From Gammaproteobacteria bacterium (GTDB lineage Bacteria; Pseudomonadota; Gammaproteobacteria; JABDBA01): a stretch of DNA of 64,000 nt. The position numbers and the translations under genes were made by a program. This document shows, one piece after another, positions 45,426 to 57,000 of the stretch (position 1 is the first letter of the stretch; every line of letters begins with the position of its first letter). The notes beneath the pieces were generated by a model, which was not told the origin of the DNA, ran no database searches, and saw only the letters and a program-made list of their open reading frames with translations. The stretch is from NCBI GenBank assembly GCA_013288885.1, contig JABDBA010000006.1:1-64000 (forward strand), given 5' to 3'.

Positions 45426-46456
45426 TATCGATAATCCGAATACTTCTCAGAAATTTTATATAACGCATAATTCATGGTGACTAGCGCCAGCAACAACAAT
45501 GCCGCTACACCATTATGCGCCACAGCCGAGCTCAATGGTAACAACCATATCACGTTGCTGATGCCCAAACCAATTTGTATGAGTAGCAATACTAATACTA
45601 CCAACGCAATGGTTTTAAGGACCATGGCTCTGCGGCAAGCAATTAACATCCAAGCTGATAACCAACATAAATAAACCACAGTAACCAACGCACCTAAACG
45701 ATGCATGACTTGAATGGTTACTCGCTCCGTATTACCTAAGATACCACCCTGATAATTAGGGCCGGTTGACATCCAAAAATGAAATGCGCGATGCAAATCC
45801 ATTGCGGGCAATAATTTACCCTGACAATAAGGGAAATCTGGGCAAATCAACGCTGCGTAATTAGAACTGGTCCAACCACCCAAAAATATTTGTAGCGCCA
45901 CAATAATAATCGCGATGGCCGCCCACGGTTTAAATACCCTGACATTTTCTGAAGGGGCGCGATGAAAAAAATCACCCAAACGCATGGCGAGCACCCACAA
46001 CAATGACATGATCAGCATTCCACACATCAAATGCGTCATCACAACAACTGGCAACAAACGCATTGTCACTGTCCACTTTCCTAATAATGCTTGAAAAATA
46101 ACTAATGCCACCAGCGCTAGCGGTAAAGCGATCGGTTGTCCGTGCAAATGATGCTTACGAAGCGTGAGAATAGTAATAACCAAGATGAGTAATCCCAATG
46201 TACCGGCAGCATAACGGTGCGCCATTTCAGTCCATGCTTTTGCAGTATCAATGGCTTCATTCGGAAATGCTTCATTCGCCAATAAAACACGCGAAGGTGA
46301 ATTCGGTGCGATAACTTGGCCATAACAACCAGGCCAATCGGGACAACCTAAACCTGCGTCTTTTAGGCGTGTATAAGCACCGAGCATCATCACAAATAAA
46401 ACTAATATCGTTGCGATAATAGTGAGGTTAAACGCCAATCGGTTTTCGTGTTGCAT
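45425..46456 (-). CDS. ctaA: Heme A synthase (COX15/CtaA)
   Basis: ATG 46456 is preceded by GGAG; a TTG four codons upstream is less likely. The ~343-residue membrane protein has the COX15 N-terminus with [20 protein letters not shown] (about residues 24-43), heme-ligand His in [12 protein letters not shown] and [10 protein letters not shown], and [10 protein letters not shown] and AHNGVAALL in the second half. It oxidises the methyl group of heme O to make heme A for the aa3-type oxidase encoded in this operon. It overlaps ctaB by one base. Confidence 0.95.
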   Translation of the reverse strand: MQHENRLAFNLTIIATILVLFVMMLGAYTRLKDAGLGCPDWPGCYGQVIAPNSPSRVLLANEAFPNEAIDTAKAWTEMAHRYAAGTLGLLILVITILTLRKHHLHGQPIALPLALVALVIFQALLGKWTVTMRLLPVVVMTHLMCGMLIMSLLWVLAMRLGDFFHRAPSENVRVFKPWAAIAIIIVALQIFLGGWTSSNYAALICPDFPYCQGKLLPAMDLHRAFHFWMSTGPNYQGGILGNTERVTIQVMHRLGALVTVVYLCWLSAWMLIACRRAMVLKTIALVVLVLLLIQIGLGISNVIWLLPLSSAVAHNGVAALLLLALVTMNYALYKISEKYSDYR

Positions 46457-46473
46457 GTTGTTCTCCAAAAAAA

Positions 46474-47082
46474 TTAGCCAATCTGCGATAAATTTAATAA
46501 ACGTTTTAAGTCGGTTAAAATGCCTTTAGGTGCTGCATCTGCAGCGTACATCATCATCACATTAGCATGAGGATCAACAAAATACAGCGCGCCTTGTTTT
46601 GCTTGCATTTGCTGCACTTGTGCTTGACCAAAAAATTGTGTCAATTCTGTTGGCGTAATTAATAAATGCTGTGTACCCACATATTCTTTTGCTAACAGCC
46701 GATGTAATTGCGGCGAACTTTGTGTAGTCGGTGTCACAATAATGCGTTGCACGCGATCCATGTCTTTGCCGAGCGATACCCAAATTTGCCGCATTTTATA
46801 TAAGTTATTGCGACAAATATCCATGCATTGTGTCGGTGCAACATATAACATTAACCATTGACCAGAAATTTCATTAGTATTAATGGCTTTATCATTGCTG
46901 CCCAATAATTTAACTTGCGAAAAATCTAATGGTGGTTGCAACAACTTGCCATGATTAATCGTTTCTTCCACCAATGGATTACGCGCCGAATAAAGGCTCG
47001 CGGCCACCAAAAAAGGGCCGACAAATAAAACCAATAATAAAATAGGAATAACAAATGTATAATTACGTTTAGTGTTTTGCAT
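46474..47082 (-). CDS. SCO-like/thioredoxin-fold membrane-anchored protein of cox operon
   Basis: A 202-residue protein with an N-terminal membrane anchor (about residues 9-30) and a thioredoxin-like domain. APTQCMDICRNNLYKMRQI supplies a CxxxC pair at the SCO copper-site position. FVDPHANVMMMYAADAAPKG near the C-terminus occupies the place of the SCO His region. It overlaps surf1 by 14 bases and precedes ctaA by 17 bp. Proteins of this type are common between surf1 and ctaA in gammaproteobacterial cox operons and are taken to be oxidase-assembly factors. The exact job is not established. Confidence 0.82.
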   Translation of the reverse strand: MQNTKRNYTFVIPILLLVLFVGPFLVAASLYSARNPLVEETINHGKLLQPPLDFSQVKLLGSNDKAINTNEISGQWLMLYVAPTQCMDICRNNLYKMRQIWVSLGKDMDRVQRIIVTPTTQSSPQLHRLLAKEYVGTQHLLITPTELTQFFGQAQVQQMQAKQGALYFVDPHANVMMMYAADAAPKGILTDLKRLLNLSQIG

Positions 47083-47821
47083 GGGCTGCCCCTTTACGCT
47101 GAGTATTAACTAAAATATAAATAATGAACAAAGTTGCGGCTAAAGCAAACCATTGAAACGCATAGCCGTAGTGCTTTGCTGGGTTTAAATTAATCGGTTC
47201 CCACGCACGCGCAAAGCCATGTGGCTGATCGCCGTTTAACAATACCACGAACGGATAAAATTCATAACCAGTTAATTGACTCATGGTTGCTTGATCAATT
47301 TTCCCGATACGCTTTGGCCACACATGGTCTTCGATATTATTGCCCAATACAAAACCTTTATTATCAATCGGTCGAATTATTCCTTGTAATGTCACCGTTC
47401 CTGTTACGGGTGTTAACACAGGCAATTGTTGCCGATTATTGCCTTGCGTCACCCAACCTCGGTTTAACAAAACTACTTTATGGCTGCCTGCCAAAATAAA
47501 CGGTGTAATCACATAATAACCCACTTGATGCTGATAAAATTGGTTATCTAACAAAAACTGTTGCTGATTATCAAAATGCCCTGTCATTTGTACCGGATAA
47601 TATTGCATATCCGCAGGCAACTTTGTTAATTGGTTCAGTTGCAACGGTGCTATTTGATTACGTGCCGCATACGCGCTTTGTAATTCTTTTTTTTGTGCTG
47701 CGCGATGCAACTGCCAGTTTCCTAATGCCAGCAATAATGGTAACAAAAGCAGTGTTGCAATGGTGGATATCCAATGTGGGGAAAAGCTAAAATGTGCAAC
47801 ACGTATAGTCATTAATGGCAT
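47069..47821 (-). CDS. SURF1-family cytochrome oxidase assembly protein
   Basis: A 250-residue protein with the SURF1 layout: N-terminal membrane helix (about residues 17-35, ending LGNWQLHRAAQKKEL), periplasmic domain with FLLDNQFYQHQVGYYVITPF and VLLNRGWVTQGNNRQQLPVL, and C-terminal helix with HYGYAFQWFALAATLFIIY. SURF1 helps insert heme a into subunit I. ATG 47821 is used; ATG 47812 is an alternative. It lies 10 bp after ctaE and overlaps the SCO-like gene. Confidence 0.92.
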   Translation of the reverse strand: MPLMTIRVAHFSFSPHWISTIATLLLLPLLLALGNWQLHRAAQKKELQSAYAARNQIAPLQLNQLTKLPADMQYYPVQMTGHFDNQQQFLLDNQFYQHQVGYYVITPFILAGSHKVVLLNRGWVTQGNNRQQLPVLTPVTGTVTLQGIIRPIDNKGFVLGNNIEDHVWPKRIGKIDQATMSQLTGYEFYPFVVLLNGDQPHGFARAWEPINLNPAKHYGYAFQWFALAATLFIIYILVNTQRKGAAHAKH

Positions 47822-47831
47822 TAAAGCTGCT

Positions 47832-48710
47832 CTAAAGCATATACAAACAAATAAATGCCAGTAACCACATAATACTCACAAACCCCATAAACCACGCCAC
47901 TGCTTCAAAACTATAATAATTGCCGCCGCGTACATAATGCCCCATTGAGCAGCGCACTAAAATAACCGATAAAAATACGACTGCTACTAATACATGCAAA
48001 AACAGCACGGCGGTCAGCATGAAATATAAGCTGGCATAAATGCCGCTATTAATAGTTAACGCATCTTGCTGCATCACCAAAAAATAATAATGAAATTGTA
48101 AAAACAACGCTAAAGTACATAACATTATCGACGCTAATAACCCCGTCGCAGGCGCCCATGGGTTGCCTTTTCTACTCGCGGATAATGACATAATAGTGAT
48201 CACGGCGCTAATCAATAAAAATGCACTGATAATTGTTGGCAGCATCCAAGCACTGGGTGCATTTTGTAACCCAGCAAATAAATAAGGCGCGGGATTTTTA
48301 ACTAACGGCCAAGTAACTTGAAAATTTGGCCACAATACATAATGCGTCATGACCGATCCACCTGCGCCATGCCCCGCTAACCAAGGCAATGTCGAAAAAC
48401 GCACATACATTAACGCACCGATCAATATTCCAAATAAGAAAAACTCGCAAACAAAAAACCAAAATAACGCCCAACGAAAAGTACGATCCATCTGCGCATC
48501 ATATAAACCTGCGCGACTTTCTTTGATCACAGCGCGAAACCAACCAAATAACATATACATTAGCATTAAGATGCCAACAATGGAAAATAATTCGCCCCAA
48601 CCACTACCAAAATTGAGTGAGCCTACAGCGAAAAAAAACAAAGCGATCGACCCAATAATAGGCCATGCACTTTGTTCAGGTACATAATAACTACCGTGCG
48701 GTGCTGACAT
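47832..48710 (-). CDS. ctaE: Cytochrome c oxidase subunit III
   Basis: A 292-residue membrane protein with about seven helices and the subunit III pattern: SAWPIIGSIALFFFAVG at the start, the E-rich helix FFVCEFFLFGILIGALMYVR, and the C-terminal FLHVLVAVVFLSVILVRC followed by YYSFEAVAWFMGFVSIMWLL. It supports proton uptake and stability of the oxidase core. It lies 8 bp after ctaG and 10 bp before surf1. Confidence 0.95.
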   Translation of the reverse strand: MSAPHGSYYVPEQSAWPIIGSIALFFFAVGSLNFGSGWGELFSIVGILMLMYMLFGWFRAVIKESRAGLYDAQMDRTFRWALFWFFVCEFFLFGILIGALMYVRFSTLPWLAGHGAGGSVMTHYVLWPNFQVTWPLVKNPAPYLFAGLQNAPSAWMLPTIISAFLLISAVITIMSLSASRKGNPWAPATGLLASIMLCTLALFLQFHYYFLVMQQDALTINSGIYASLYFMLTAVLFLHVLVAVVFLSVILVRCSMGHYVRGGNYYSFEAVAWFMGFVSIMWLLAFICLYML

Positions 48711-48718
48711 AGTTTCTC

Positions 48719-49285
48719 CTATTGAATCCGCCCTGTTACTTGGTTAGTAGAGGGGCGTGAAAGTTGTGCGGTATCAAACATGGTATAAGCTAATGTTAGT
48801 GTGTGAATATCTTTGGGTAAATCAGCATCTAAGTGAAATAACACGGGCATCTCGCGCCCTTCGTGCGCAGCAAAGGTTTGTTGCGTAAAACAAAAACATT
48901 CCGTTTTTTTAAGATATTTCGCTGCAAGCCCCGGTGAAATACTAGGTATCGCTTGCACCGTCATGCTACTGGGTGAATTATTTTTAGCGTAATAATTAAT
49001 TATTTTATTTTCACCCGGATGCAATTGCACTTTTTTAACTAAGGGATAAAAATCCCACGGTAAATCGGCATTGGTATTGGCAATAAATTCCACTGTTACC
49101 ATTCGATTTTTATCCACAGTTTGTGATTGCACCATCGAAGTATTCTCAGGTTTGCCATTAATACCTAACACTTTGCACATGGCGGTATAAAGCGGCACTA
49201 ACGCAAATCCAAAACCAAACATGCCGCAACCAATTAGGATCAGCGCCCACAGTAAACGTCGATTTTTTGCTGCTGTTGGTAACAT
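48719..49285 (-). CDS. ctaG: CtaG/Cox11 copper-insertion protein
   Basis: A 188-residue protein with one N-terminal membrane anchor (about residues 10-32, ending VPLYTAMCKVLG) and a periplasmic beta domain. The copper-binding pair is visible in KKTECFCFTQQTFAAHEGRE (Cys-Phe-Cys). Cox11 delivers copper to the CuB site of subunit I. The gene is 2 bp after ctaD and 8 bp before ctaE, the classic ctaD-ctaG-ctaE order. Confidence 0.95.
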   Translation of the reverse strand: MLPTAAKNRRLLWALILIGCGMFGFGFALVPLYTAMCKVLGINGKPENTSMVQSQTVDKNRMVTVEFIANTNADLPWDFYPLVKKVQLHPGENKIINYYAKNNSPSSMTVQAIPSISPGLAAKYLKKTECFCFTQQTFAAHEGREMPVLFHLDADLPKDIHTLTLAYTMFDTAQLSRPSTNQVTGRIQ

Positions 49286-49287
49286 CG

Positions 49288-50877
49288 TTAGTGCACAACC
49301 GGCGGCGTGGTAAAGCTATGATGCGGCGCAGGTGAATCCAGCGTCCATTCTAAACCTTCGGCACCTTCCCACACTTGCGGCGTGGCTTTTTCTCCATGCC
49401 CCATTGCCGTGCGAATTACGATATAAACAAACAACAGTTGCGATAAACCAAAAATAAACGCGCCGATGCTGGCCATCATATTAAAATTAGCAAATTGTAA
49501 TGCGTAATCAGGGATTCGACGTGGCATTCCCGCTAAACCTAAAAAGTGCATGGGGAAGAATGTTAAATTCACACCGATCACCGACAACCAAAAATGAACT
49601 TTGCCTAATGTTTCGTTATACATCACACCCGTCCATTTTGGTAACCAATAATAGACACCGGCAAAAATACTGAATACTGCGCCGGGTACTAATACATAAT
49701 GAAAATGTGCGACAACGAAGTAAGTATCTTGATATTGATAATCTGCAGGAACCATCGATAACATAATTCCTGAGAAGCCACCAATGGTAAATAAAATCAC
49801 AAACGCGATGGCAAATAACATCGGTGTTTCAAACGTCAGTGAGCCACGAAACATCGTGCTGACCCAATTAAATACTTTGACACCCGTTGGTACAGCGATC
49901 AACATCGTGGTGTACATAAAAAATAACTGCGCGGCTAACGGCACACCGGTGATAAACATATGATGTACCCAAACGATGAATGACAAAAATGCAATCGCCA
50001 CGATCGCGTACACCATCGCGTTATAACCAAATAATTTTTTGCGGCTAAAGGTAGGAATGATTTGCGAGATAATGCCAAATGCGGGCAGAATCATAATATA
50101 CACTTCCGGGTGACCGAAGAACCAAAATAAATGTTGGAACAATAACGGATCACCACCACCAGCAGGATTAAAAAAGCTGGTACCAAAATGACGATCGGTC
50201 AGCATCATCGTCACCGTACCTGCCAATACTGGCATCACTGCTAATAATAAAAATGCGGTGATCAACCATGACCAACAGAAAATCGGTAATTTCATCATGT
50301 TCATACCGGGCGCGCGTAAATTCAAAATCGTTACAATGATATTGATCGCACCCATGATGGAAGATAAACCCATCAAGTGGATCGCAACTATCATATAATC
50401 GGTGCTGGGTGGGCCATAAGTAGTGGAGAGCGGCGCGTAAAAAGTCCAGCCAAAGTTTGGCGCTGAGCCAGGCATTATTAAGGTACTAAATAATAAAATA
50501 GCAGCGACTGGCAAAATCCAAAACGCCCAGTTGTTCATGCGCGGCATCGCCATATCAGGCGCGCCGATCATCATCGGAATCAACCAGTTGGCAAAACCAC
50601 TGAACGCAGGCATCACCGCACCAAACACCATGATAAGACCATGCATGGTGGTCATTTGATTAAATAATTCAGGGTTTAATATTTGTGCGCCCGGGCGGAA
50701 TAATTCTAAGCGAATTAACATCGCCAACACACCCCCGCTTAAAAACATGATTAAGCTAAACCATAAATACATCGTTCCGATATCTTTATGATTAGTGGCA
50801 AATAACCAACGCGTCGCCCAGGCAAATTGGCCTTGCGGGGCATCGTGGTGATCGGTATGTTCGAGGGGTGTACTCAT
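49288..50877 (-). CDS. ctaD: Cytochrome c oxidase subunit I
   Basis: ATG 50877 starts the canonical MSTPLEHTDHHDAP; the longer frame to 50919 is not supported. The ~529-residue product is the heme-copper core of an aa3-type oxidase. It carries LATTNHKD-like ATNHKDIGTMYLW, TTMHGLIMVFGAVMP (heme a His), WFFGHPEVYIMILPAFGIIS (CuB His and crosslinked Tyr), VWVHHMFITG (CuB His pair), and YFVVAHFHYVLVPG (heme His). In this genome ctaD is separated from ctaC by a 6.85-kb unrelated gene, so it needs its own promoter in 50878-51059, a region dominated by a 69-bp palindrome. Confidence 0.97.
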   Translation of the reverse strand: MSTPLEHTDHHDAPQGQFAWATRWLFATNHKDIGTMYLWFSLIMFLSGGVLAMLIRLELFRPGAQILNPELFNQMTTMHGLIMVFGAVMPAFSGFANWLIPMMIGAPDMAMPRMNNWAFWILPVAAILLFSTLIMPGSAPNFGWTFYAPLSTTYGPPSTDYMIVAIHLMGLSSIMGAINIIVTILNLRAPGMNMMKLPIFCWSWLITAFLLLAVMPVLAGTVTMMLTDRHFGTSFFNPAGGGDPLLFQHLFWFFGHPEVYIMILPAFGIISQIIPTFSRKKLFGYNAMVYAIVAIAFLSFIVWVHHMFITGVPLAAQLFFMYTTMLIAVPTGVKVFNWVSTMFRGSLTFETPMLFAIAFVILFTIGGFSGIMLSMVPADYQYQDTYFVVAHFHYVLVPGAVFSIFAGVYYWLPKWTGVMYNETLGKVHFWLSVIGVNLTFFPMHFLGLAGMPRRIPDYALQFANFNMMASIGAFIFGLSQLLFVYIVIRTAMGHGEKATPQVWEGAEGLEWTLDSPAPHHSFTTPPVVH

Positions 50878-50964
50878 AGCAATTAAGCTCCTTAGTAGAC
50901 AGGCCAGCAGAATGGCCATATTTAACTACAAAATTGCAAATTATGCTAATTCTTTGATCGCTAA

Positions 50965-51033
50965 GGGGCCCAGTCTACGATCTGCGCTTTTGGGCAAAAT
51001 TTGTCCAAATACGCAGATCGTAGACTGGGCCCC
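50965..51033. repeat. 69-bp near-complete palindrome upstream of ctaD
   Basis: 50965-50986 is the exact reverse complement of 51012-51033 (22 bp). The loop itself contains a second, nearly perfect inverted repeat (TTTGGGCAAA/TTTGTCCAAA). It lies between the stop of the giant ankyrin gene (51060) and the ctaD start. An AGATCGTAGA fragment of the same type appears near 63210, beside another unknown gene. Confidence 0.75.
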
Positions 51034-51059
51034 AGGGTTCATGGAGGAGCCAAGCGAGC

Positions 51060-54000
51060 TTACGGGTGGGGAACGTAAGCTGGCACTGAATCCTGGCTTG
51101 ATGCTGGGGACATAGGCCTTGGATCAGACCGACCTGATATAGACGCGCCTGAGCTGGTCGAACTGGTGGTCGAACTGGCTGAACTGGTATTTAGCGGTGA
51201 GCTATGATGAATAATCGAGCTGCCGGTTCTTGGGCTGCTAGTTGCTGGAGTTGGCAACGCTGGTGCAGCAAGCTTGAAAGCTTGGTTATAAAACTCGACA
51301 GAATACGCTTGTAAAATAGCCCTTTCATCACAACTAGGATTTATCTTGTACGCTTCTTCACACAAACCAAGAACTTGCTTGATGCCTACTTCAGGAAAAC
51401 GGTGGTCTTCCATATCACGCACAGCAGTACGACAAGCCGACATAAATCCACAGAGTTTTTGTGCTTGCTCTTTTTCAGCACCTTTGCTTCTTTCTATATA
51501 AAGCTCAGCTAACCCTATTTTATAATTTCTCCCACAATCTGCCACTAATATTCTCAAGGCATCCAATTCTTGTGAGTGTTCCTTTGATAACTTTTCCAGA
51601 TCATAAGAGTGCGGCTGCGAATCTTTGCCCCTGATATACAACTTCATAATCAGATTAATTTTAGGTATCAATTCATTGCGAACTTTTTTACAAAAACCTT
51701 GAAATTCTCTTAGCCTAGGCTTATCAAATTCCTTTTCTTCGACACATTGGGCTAATTTCACGCGAGATTCATCCAATGCTGTATCTGCCTCAGAGAAATC
51801 AAAAAGCTCTTGTAATTTGTCAATCTGCCGCTGCGGTGGTGTTGACTGAATAAAATCATAAGGAAGTGATTGCTTATTCTTAATGAGATTTTGTAATTCG
51901 CGCGGCAGAATACACATTAATTCTGTCATTACCCTCACCAGGTCCGCCACCGACCACTGCTCTGGTTGACCATGAACGTGAAAATCACGTAGTTTAATAA
52001 TAAGTCCTTTTTCCATATCTACCGGCAAGGTAACGTATGATCTCAGCGCCACAAAGCAACGGACAATATGCCTACGCAACGCATAATAACTTACAAAAAC
52101 AGTGCGGCTAAAATCAGACTCAGATAAGGTTGCTTCTTTTGCTAACGCGTTAAAATAGATCCATAACGCGCCGGCATGCATGAGGTGTTCATACGCATGT
52201 TTTAAGTATTGTTCTTTCATTCTTTCGTCTGCGATGGTTGTACCACCCATCAACAAAATAGTTTTCTTAGATTTTTTTTGCGCTTTCTGTTTTGGTTCTT
52301 TTTGCTCGGTATTATCAGCAGATTCTGCAACTTCTTCGTTGTCGTCCTCAGTCGCTCCTCTATTTTGAAAAGCAGATGTCCATTCTGCCATATCTCTTCT
52401 AAATCGAGCAACATTACCCTCAGTCAAGGTATCTACATAAGCCTCATTTACCTCTTCTAATTTAATGGTAGGTTTCTTTTTGCTATTATTATTTTTAGGT
52501 TCCACAGCACTTGTAGACTCACTGGTAGAATCTTTATTTTTTTTGGTAGTATCTTTCTTGGTAGATTTTTTCCCAAGTGTCGTATCCGGCAGGCCTCTTG
52601 TTTTCTTTTTTTCAGGATAAACAGGTTTTTGCTTAGGTTGGTTACTTTCTGATTTTTGGAGTTCTGAAATTTTTGCCTCTATTGTCTTAACGAGATCATC
52701 ATGGATATATTTAATAACTCTTTCATGTTCATCTTTCCCCTTCCATGCAACCGGATTATAATCACAACCTTCATGCTCAAAAACTTTGGAAAGGTTGTCT
52801 GCATTTTCCACGCTGCATAATTCTTTAAAGAATTCTTCCTTTTTCTGCCATTCTTTTTGTTCGTCAGGGTCTTTTTCATGCCCTTTAACAGCATAAACCT
52901 TACCTTTGATAGTATCTAAAAGCGTTTGCACTACAATAATTTCTCTGCTTGCCTTTGGCTCCGCTTGCTGCTTCTGTTCGCTCACAGCAGATGGTGCTAC
53001 TGCTGGCGCTTGAACTGAGGCTGGTGCGCACGAATCTAATATTTTTATTATTTCTGCATTCGTCGTAAGATCGCGTGGTGTTTTACCATCTTTATCTTTT
53101 TGTTGCAGTAGTTTTACCACCAGATTGGTATTTGCCGCTTTTAACAAATCGGAAATGAGTTCATTATTTCCATTTAATACCGCAGAATGGACAGGATTTC
53201 TACCAAGATTATTTGTTACAGCAAGATTTGCTTTTGGTAATAAAATTTTTACCGCAGCCAAATTACCGCACATAATTGCATAATGGAAAACAGTGAAATT
53301 AGCAGGACTACCAATCCAGGCATTACACTGAGCATCTTGCTCGAGTAAATATTGGATAATTCCTTTATTATCTTTCCAGTACAAACTAATAGCCAAATAT
53401 AAAACGGTTCTACCATCTGGATCTCCATTTGTGTCATTAACGTCTGTTCTATTCCCAACCAATTGTTTAATGGCCCCAAGGTTGCCTGCTCTTATATGTC
53501 GATAAAAAAGTGATTCTGGTTCTTGCGAACGAAATGTCAATGTCTTAGCAACTGGAAGTTTACGGTCAATATTTTCAATTACTAATGCCCATTGTTCTCC
53601 CGCAGCATCTGTTTGCACAAAATGGTATTTACAACCTAATATGCTCCATAACTTTAATTCATAAGCTAATTTAGCTTTAGAGCTTATTGCATTTGCACCA
53701 AGCATTAATCGAGCGCATTTTCCATACTCTTTTTCATCGATAATTTCCCATGAATAATGCCCTGCTGCTCTCTCTTGCCTGAATGCATTTCCTAATGCAC
53801 TATCAATTTCATTTAAATATTGTTCTTCTGTGTCATTTAACGCGCCTGCTTGTTTTAATTTTGCATTTGCAGCTCGAATGTTTTTATTAACATTATCAAT
53901 ATCATGAATAATCAAGGTCCAACCATCAACTCCCTTCGAGTTCTTAATTTTTTCAAAATGATGTTGATATTTTTTATCCTGTAACTGTTTAGCAAGAGAT

Positions 54001-57000
54001 TCTTTTGTTCTCTCATCAAATACATCGTCCTTTAAAAACCTTATTTTCGCACACCTACCATGTAGTTTATCTACTAATACCACCCATCCCAACTTTCCTG
54101 CTCTTATATATTCGTTAAAATCCTTTCCTAAAATCGGGTTAATTTCTTCTAGAAAAGGTATATCGCCTTTAACCGCTACATTTGCTAATAAATCAACATT
54201 GGCTGGCTCCAAAATCGACCTTGCTACTTCTGCGACCAGTCTTGCTGATTCAGAGCTAATAGATGCGGGTATTTCAAGAGGCGTTTCCGATGGGTCTGCT
54301 CGTAGAAAAGCATATTCTTCCATTTTATACAAATTTAAATTTTCGATAAAAACTTGGAAATTTTTCAATTTCTTTTCGGCATATATGCGTGCTGTGGAAT
54401 TTAATTTTACTAAATCTTGAGTAGCATATTTTATAAATTCATCGATAGTAGGAGCTATCCAATGCTTTTCTTTAAAATGAAAAAATAAAAAACGTACCGT
54501 GGTTTCTAATGCAGCACTAGCACTATACTTAACAGAGGAAAGCTTTTTTGTCAGCGTTAGTGCCTCCTGCCACTGTCTAAGTGATTTAGTATTTAGCAAC
54601 AACCCTACTTGTTGCGCTGAGCCTGAATGCTGCTTCTCTTCCTCTACCGAGGGCTGCTGTACTTTTGTAGCCGCTTGAGCATCAGGGTCTAATAATTGAA
54701 TTATTTCAGTATCTTGCGTAAGCTCGCGCGCTGTTTGACCATTGGCATCTTGTTGCGTCAATAGCCTTGTAACCAGACCAACGTATTCGCCGCCGATTTG
54801 CTCCCTTTTTTTTGCCATATCTAATAATGCAAAAACAAGCTCTTTGCTTCCATTTAATACCGCAGAATGGACGGGGTTTCTACCAAGGCTATCCTCCGCG
54901 GTAAGATCTGCTCTTGGTAATAAAATTTTCACCGCCGCTAAATCACCACAGATAACCGCATAGTGGAAAACAGTAAAATTATCATGCACCCCAATCGTGG
55001 CATTTACTCGAGCCTTTTTTTCTAACAAATATTTAATAACTTCAATATAATTGGCTGGACGAAAACAGATGGCGAAATATAAAGCGACCCTACCGCCAAA
55101 ATCTTTCCAATCTACATGGTTTATATCACGACCATCATTAGCATATCTTTTAATATCTTCCAATCTACCTTCTTTTATACTTTGATGAAATGCTGATGCT
55201 GCTGACCCAGCAACTCTATTAGCACATATTTTTTCTTTTACAAACATAAAATACTGTACTAGATAATGATTTTTCTCATTCTTCATTTTGCTATAATTAG
55301 ATACGGCAACTTCTAAGCCTCCTTCCGCACAGAATTTCAGCATCTCTGGGTCAAAGCCGTCTAATGTCATCAAATAATCAAACACTATAACTTGCCCATG
55401 TTCACAAATAAGTTCAACCAACCTAGTTAATAACATTCTTTCTGCAAGCCCAAGTGCACCACCATGGTTTCTTTTTAGAAGTTTTTCAATAGCTTTAAAA
55501 TCAGCTTGTTTTACCAGCGGCTCTAGTTGCACACGACACCTTGCAACCTCTTGCTCATACCATGTATCAATTTGCAAAGGCATTTCAGTTATATCAGCTA
55601 CCGGTTTGCCTGCTTGTTTTAATTTTACATTATCAATATCATGAATAATTAATGCCCAACCAACTGTTCCTTTCGAGTTCTCAATCTGTTCGAAATGATA
55701 TTCATAACCCTTACTTGCTAATTTTTTTTCTAGCAATTCTTTAATTTGATCATTGAAAACCATGTCTTTTAAAAATCTTATTTTTGCACATCTTCCATGT
55801 TGATTATCTGTTAAAACAACCCAACCCAATTCTCCTTTTTGTATGCCTTCATTTAAAACATCCCCTAGAATCTTGTTTATATCTTTCAGTAAAGGAATAT
55901 CTGCTTCACCCCCTACATTATCAAACAAGTCAACATCTGCTGGTTCAGTAAGTGAAATAACTGCCTCTGCAAGTAGTCTTGCAACTTTAAAGGAAATATC
56001 AAATGCAAGGTCTTTCGTTACCCCTTTATCCTTTATTCTTTTAAGTTTTACTAAATTTTCAATAAATATTTGAAGATTGGATAATTTCTTCTCTGCAAGT
56101 ATACGTGCGCCCGCTTTTAAGCCATCTAAGCATCGCGGGAACCACTCTCTTAACCCTTCAATATTAGAGTAATATAACTTGTTCTCATTAAAATCCCTTA
56201 ACAAAGTCCAAGGTATGGCGAATAAGGTTGCTTTATCGTTATCTAATCTTCCAAAAGTCCTTGCTATCTCATCTGAGGCCATCCATACTTGCCTTTCTTC
56301 ATACGTTTTAGTACTTGTTATCAACCCCACTTGTTGCGCCGAACTGGAATGCTGCTTCTCTTCATTTAATGCTTCGCCAGCTGCAAGCTGGCCGCCATTA
56401 TCTCGAGCCTTGAGCAGATTATTGGCATTATCTTCTGCTTCCTGCAATTGTTTATCCAACGGAAATGTGTAATAAGGTAATTCATTGGGATATTTTGTGA
56501 CTATATCTGCGGGAACATAAGTAAAATCTTTATCCTTCGTCATTGCTGCTAATTCGGGCTGCCATTTATCAGTAGGTGAATAAAATACTTGTTTTAAGTT
56601 AGGCAATTGCTTTAGTAATGCCGCAAAAGATTTGATTTCTGAGGGTTCAAAATATGCGAACTGTAATCTTATGGATGTAATACCAGCAATCAAATCCTTA
56701 GGATGCTTCAAAAAAAGACCCAAATGTAACAGAGGATTGCCAGAATAGGCTAAATCTAAACAATCACCATCAGCCATCTTATGAACTCGTTTTGATAAAT
56801 CAGCTTTTATTTCGGCTGGACTGGGTTTCATTAGAACATACATAGCAAATGTTTTTCTTAAACTAGGGTCAGCAACGTTTCTTAAATTTTTAAGAGTCAC
56901 TTTAAATCCAATAGCAGAAGCGATTGCAGAAGTTATTAAAGGAGGCGTAAGCCCTGTTACAACAAATAAATCGAATTCACGGCTTATTTGTTGATAGATT

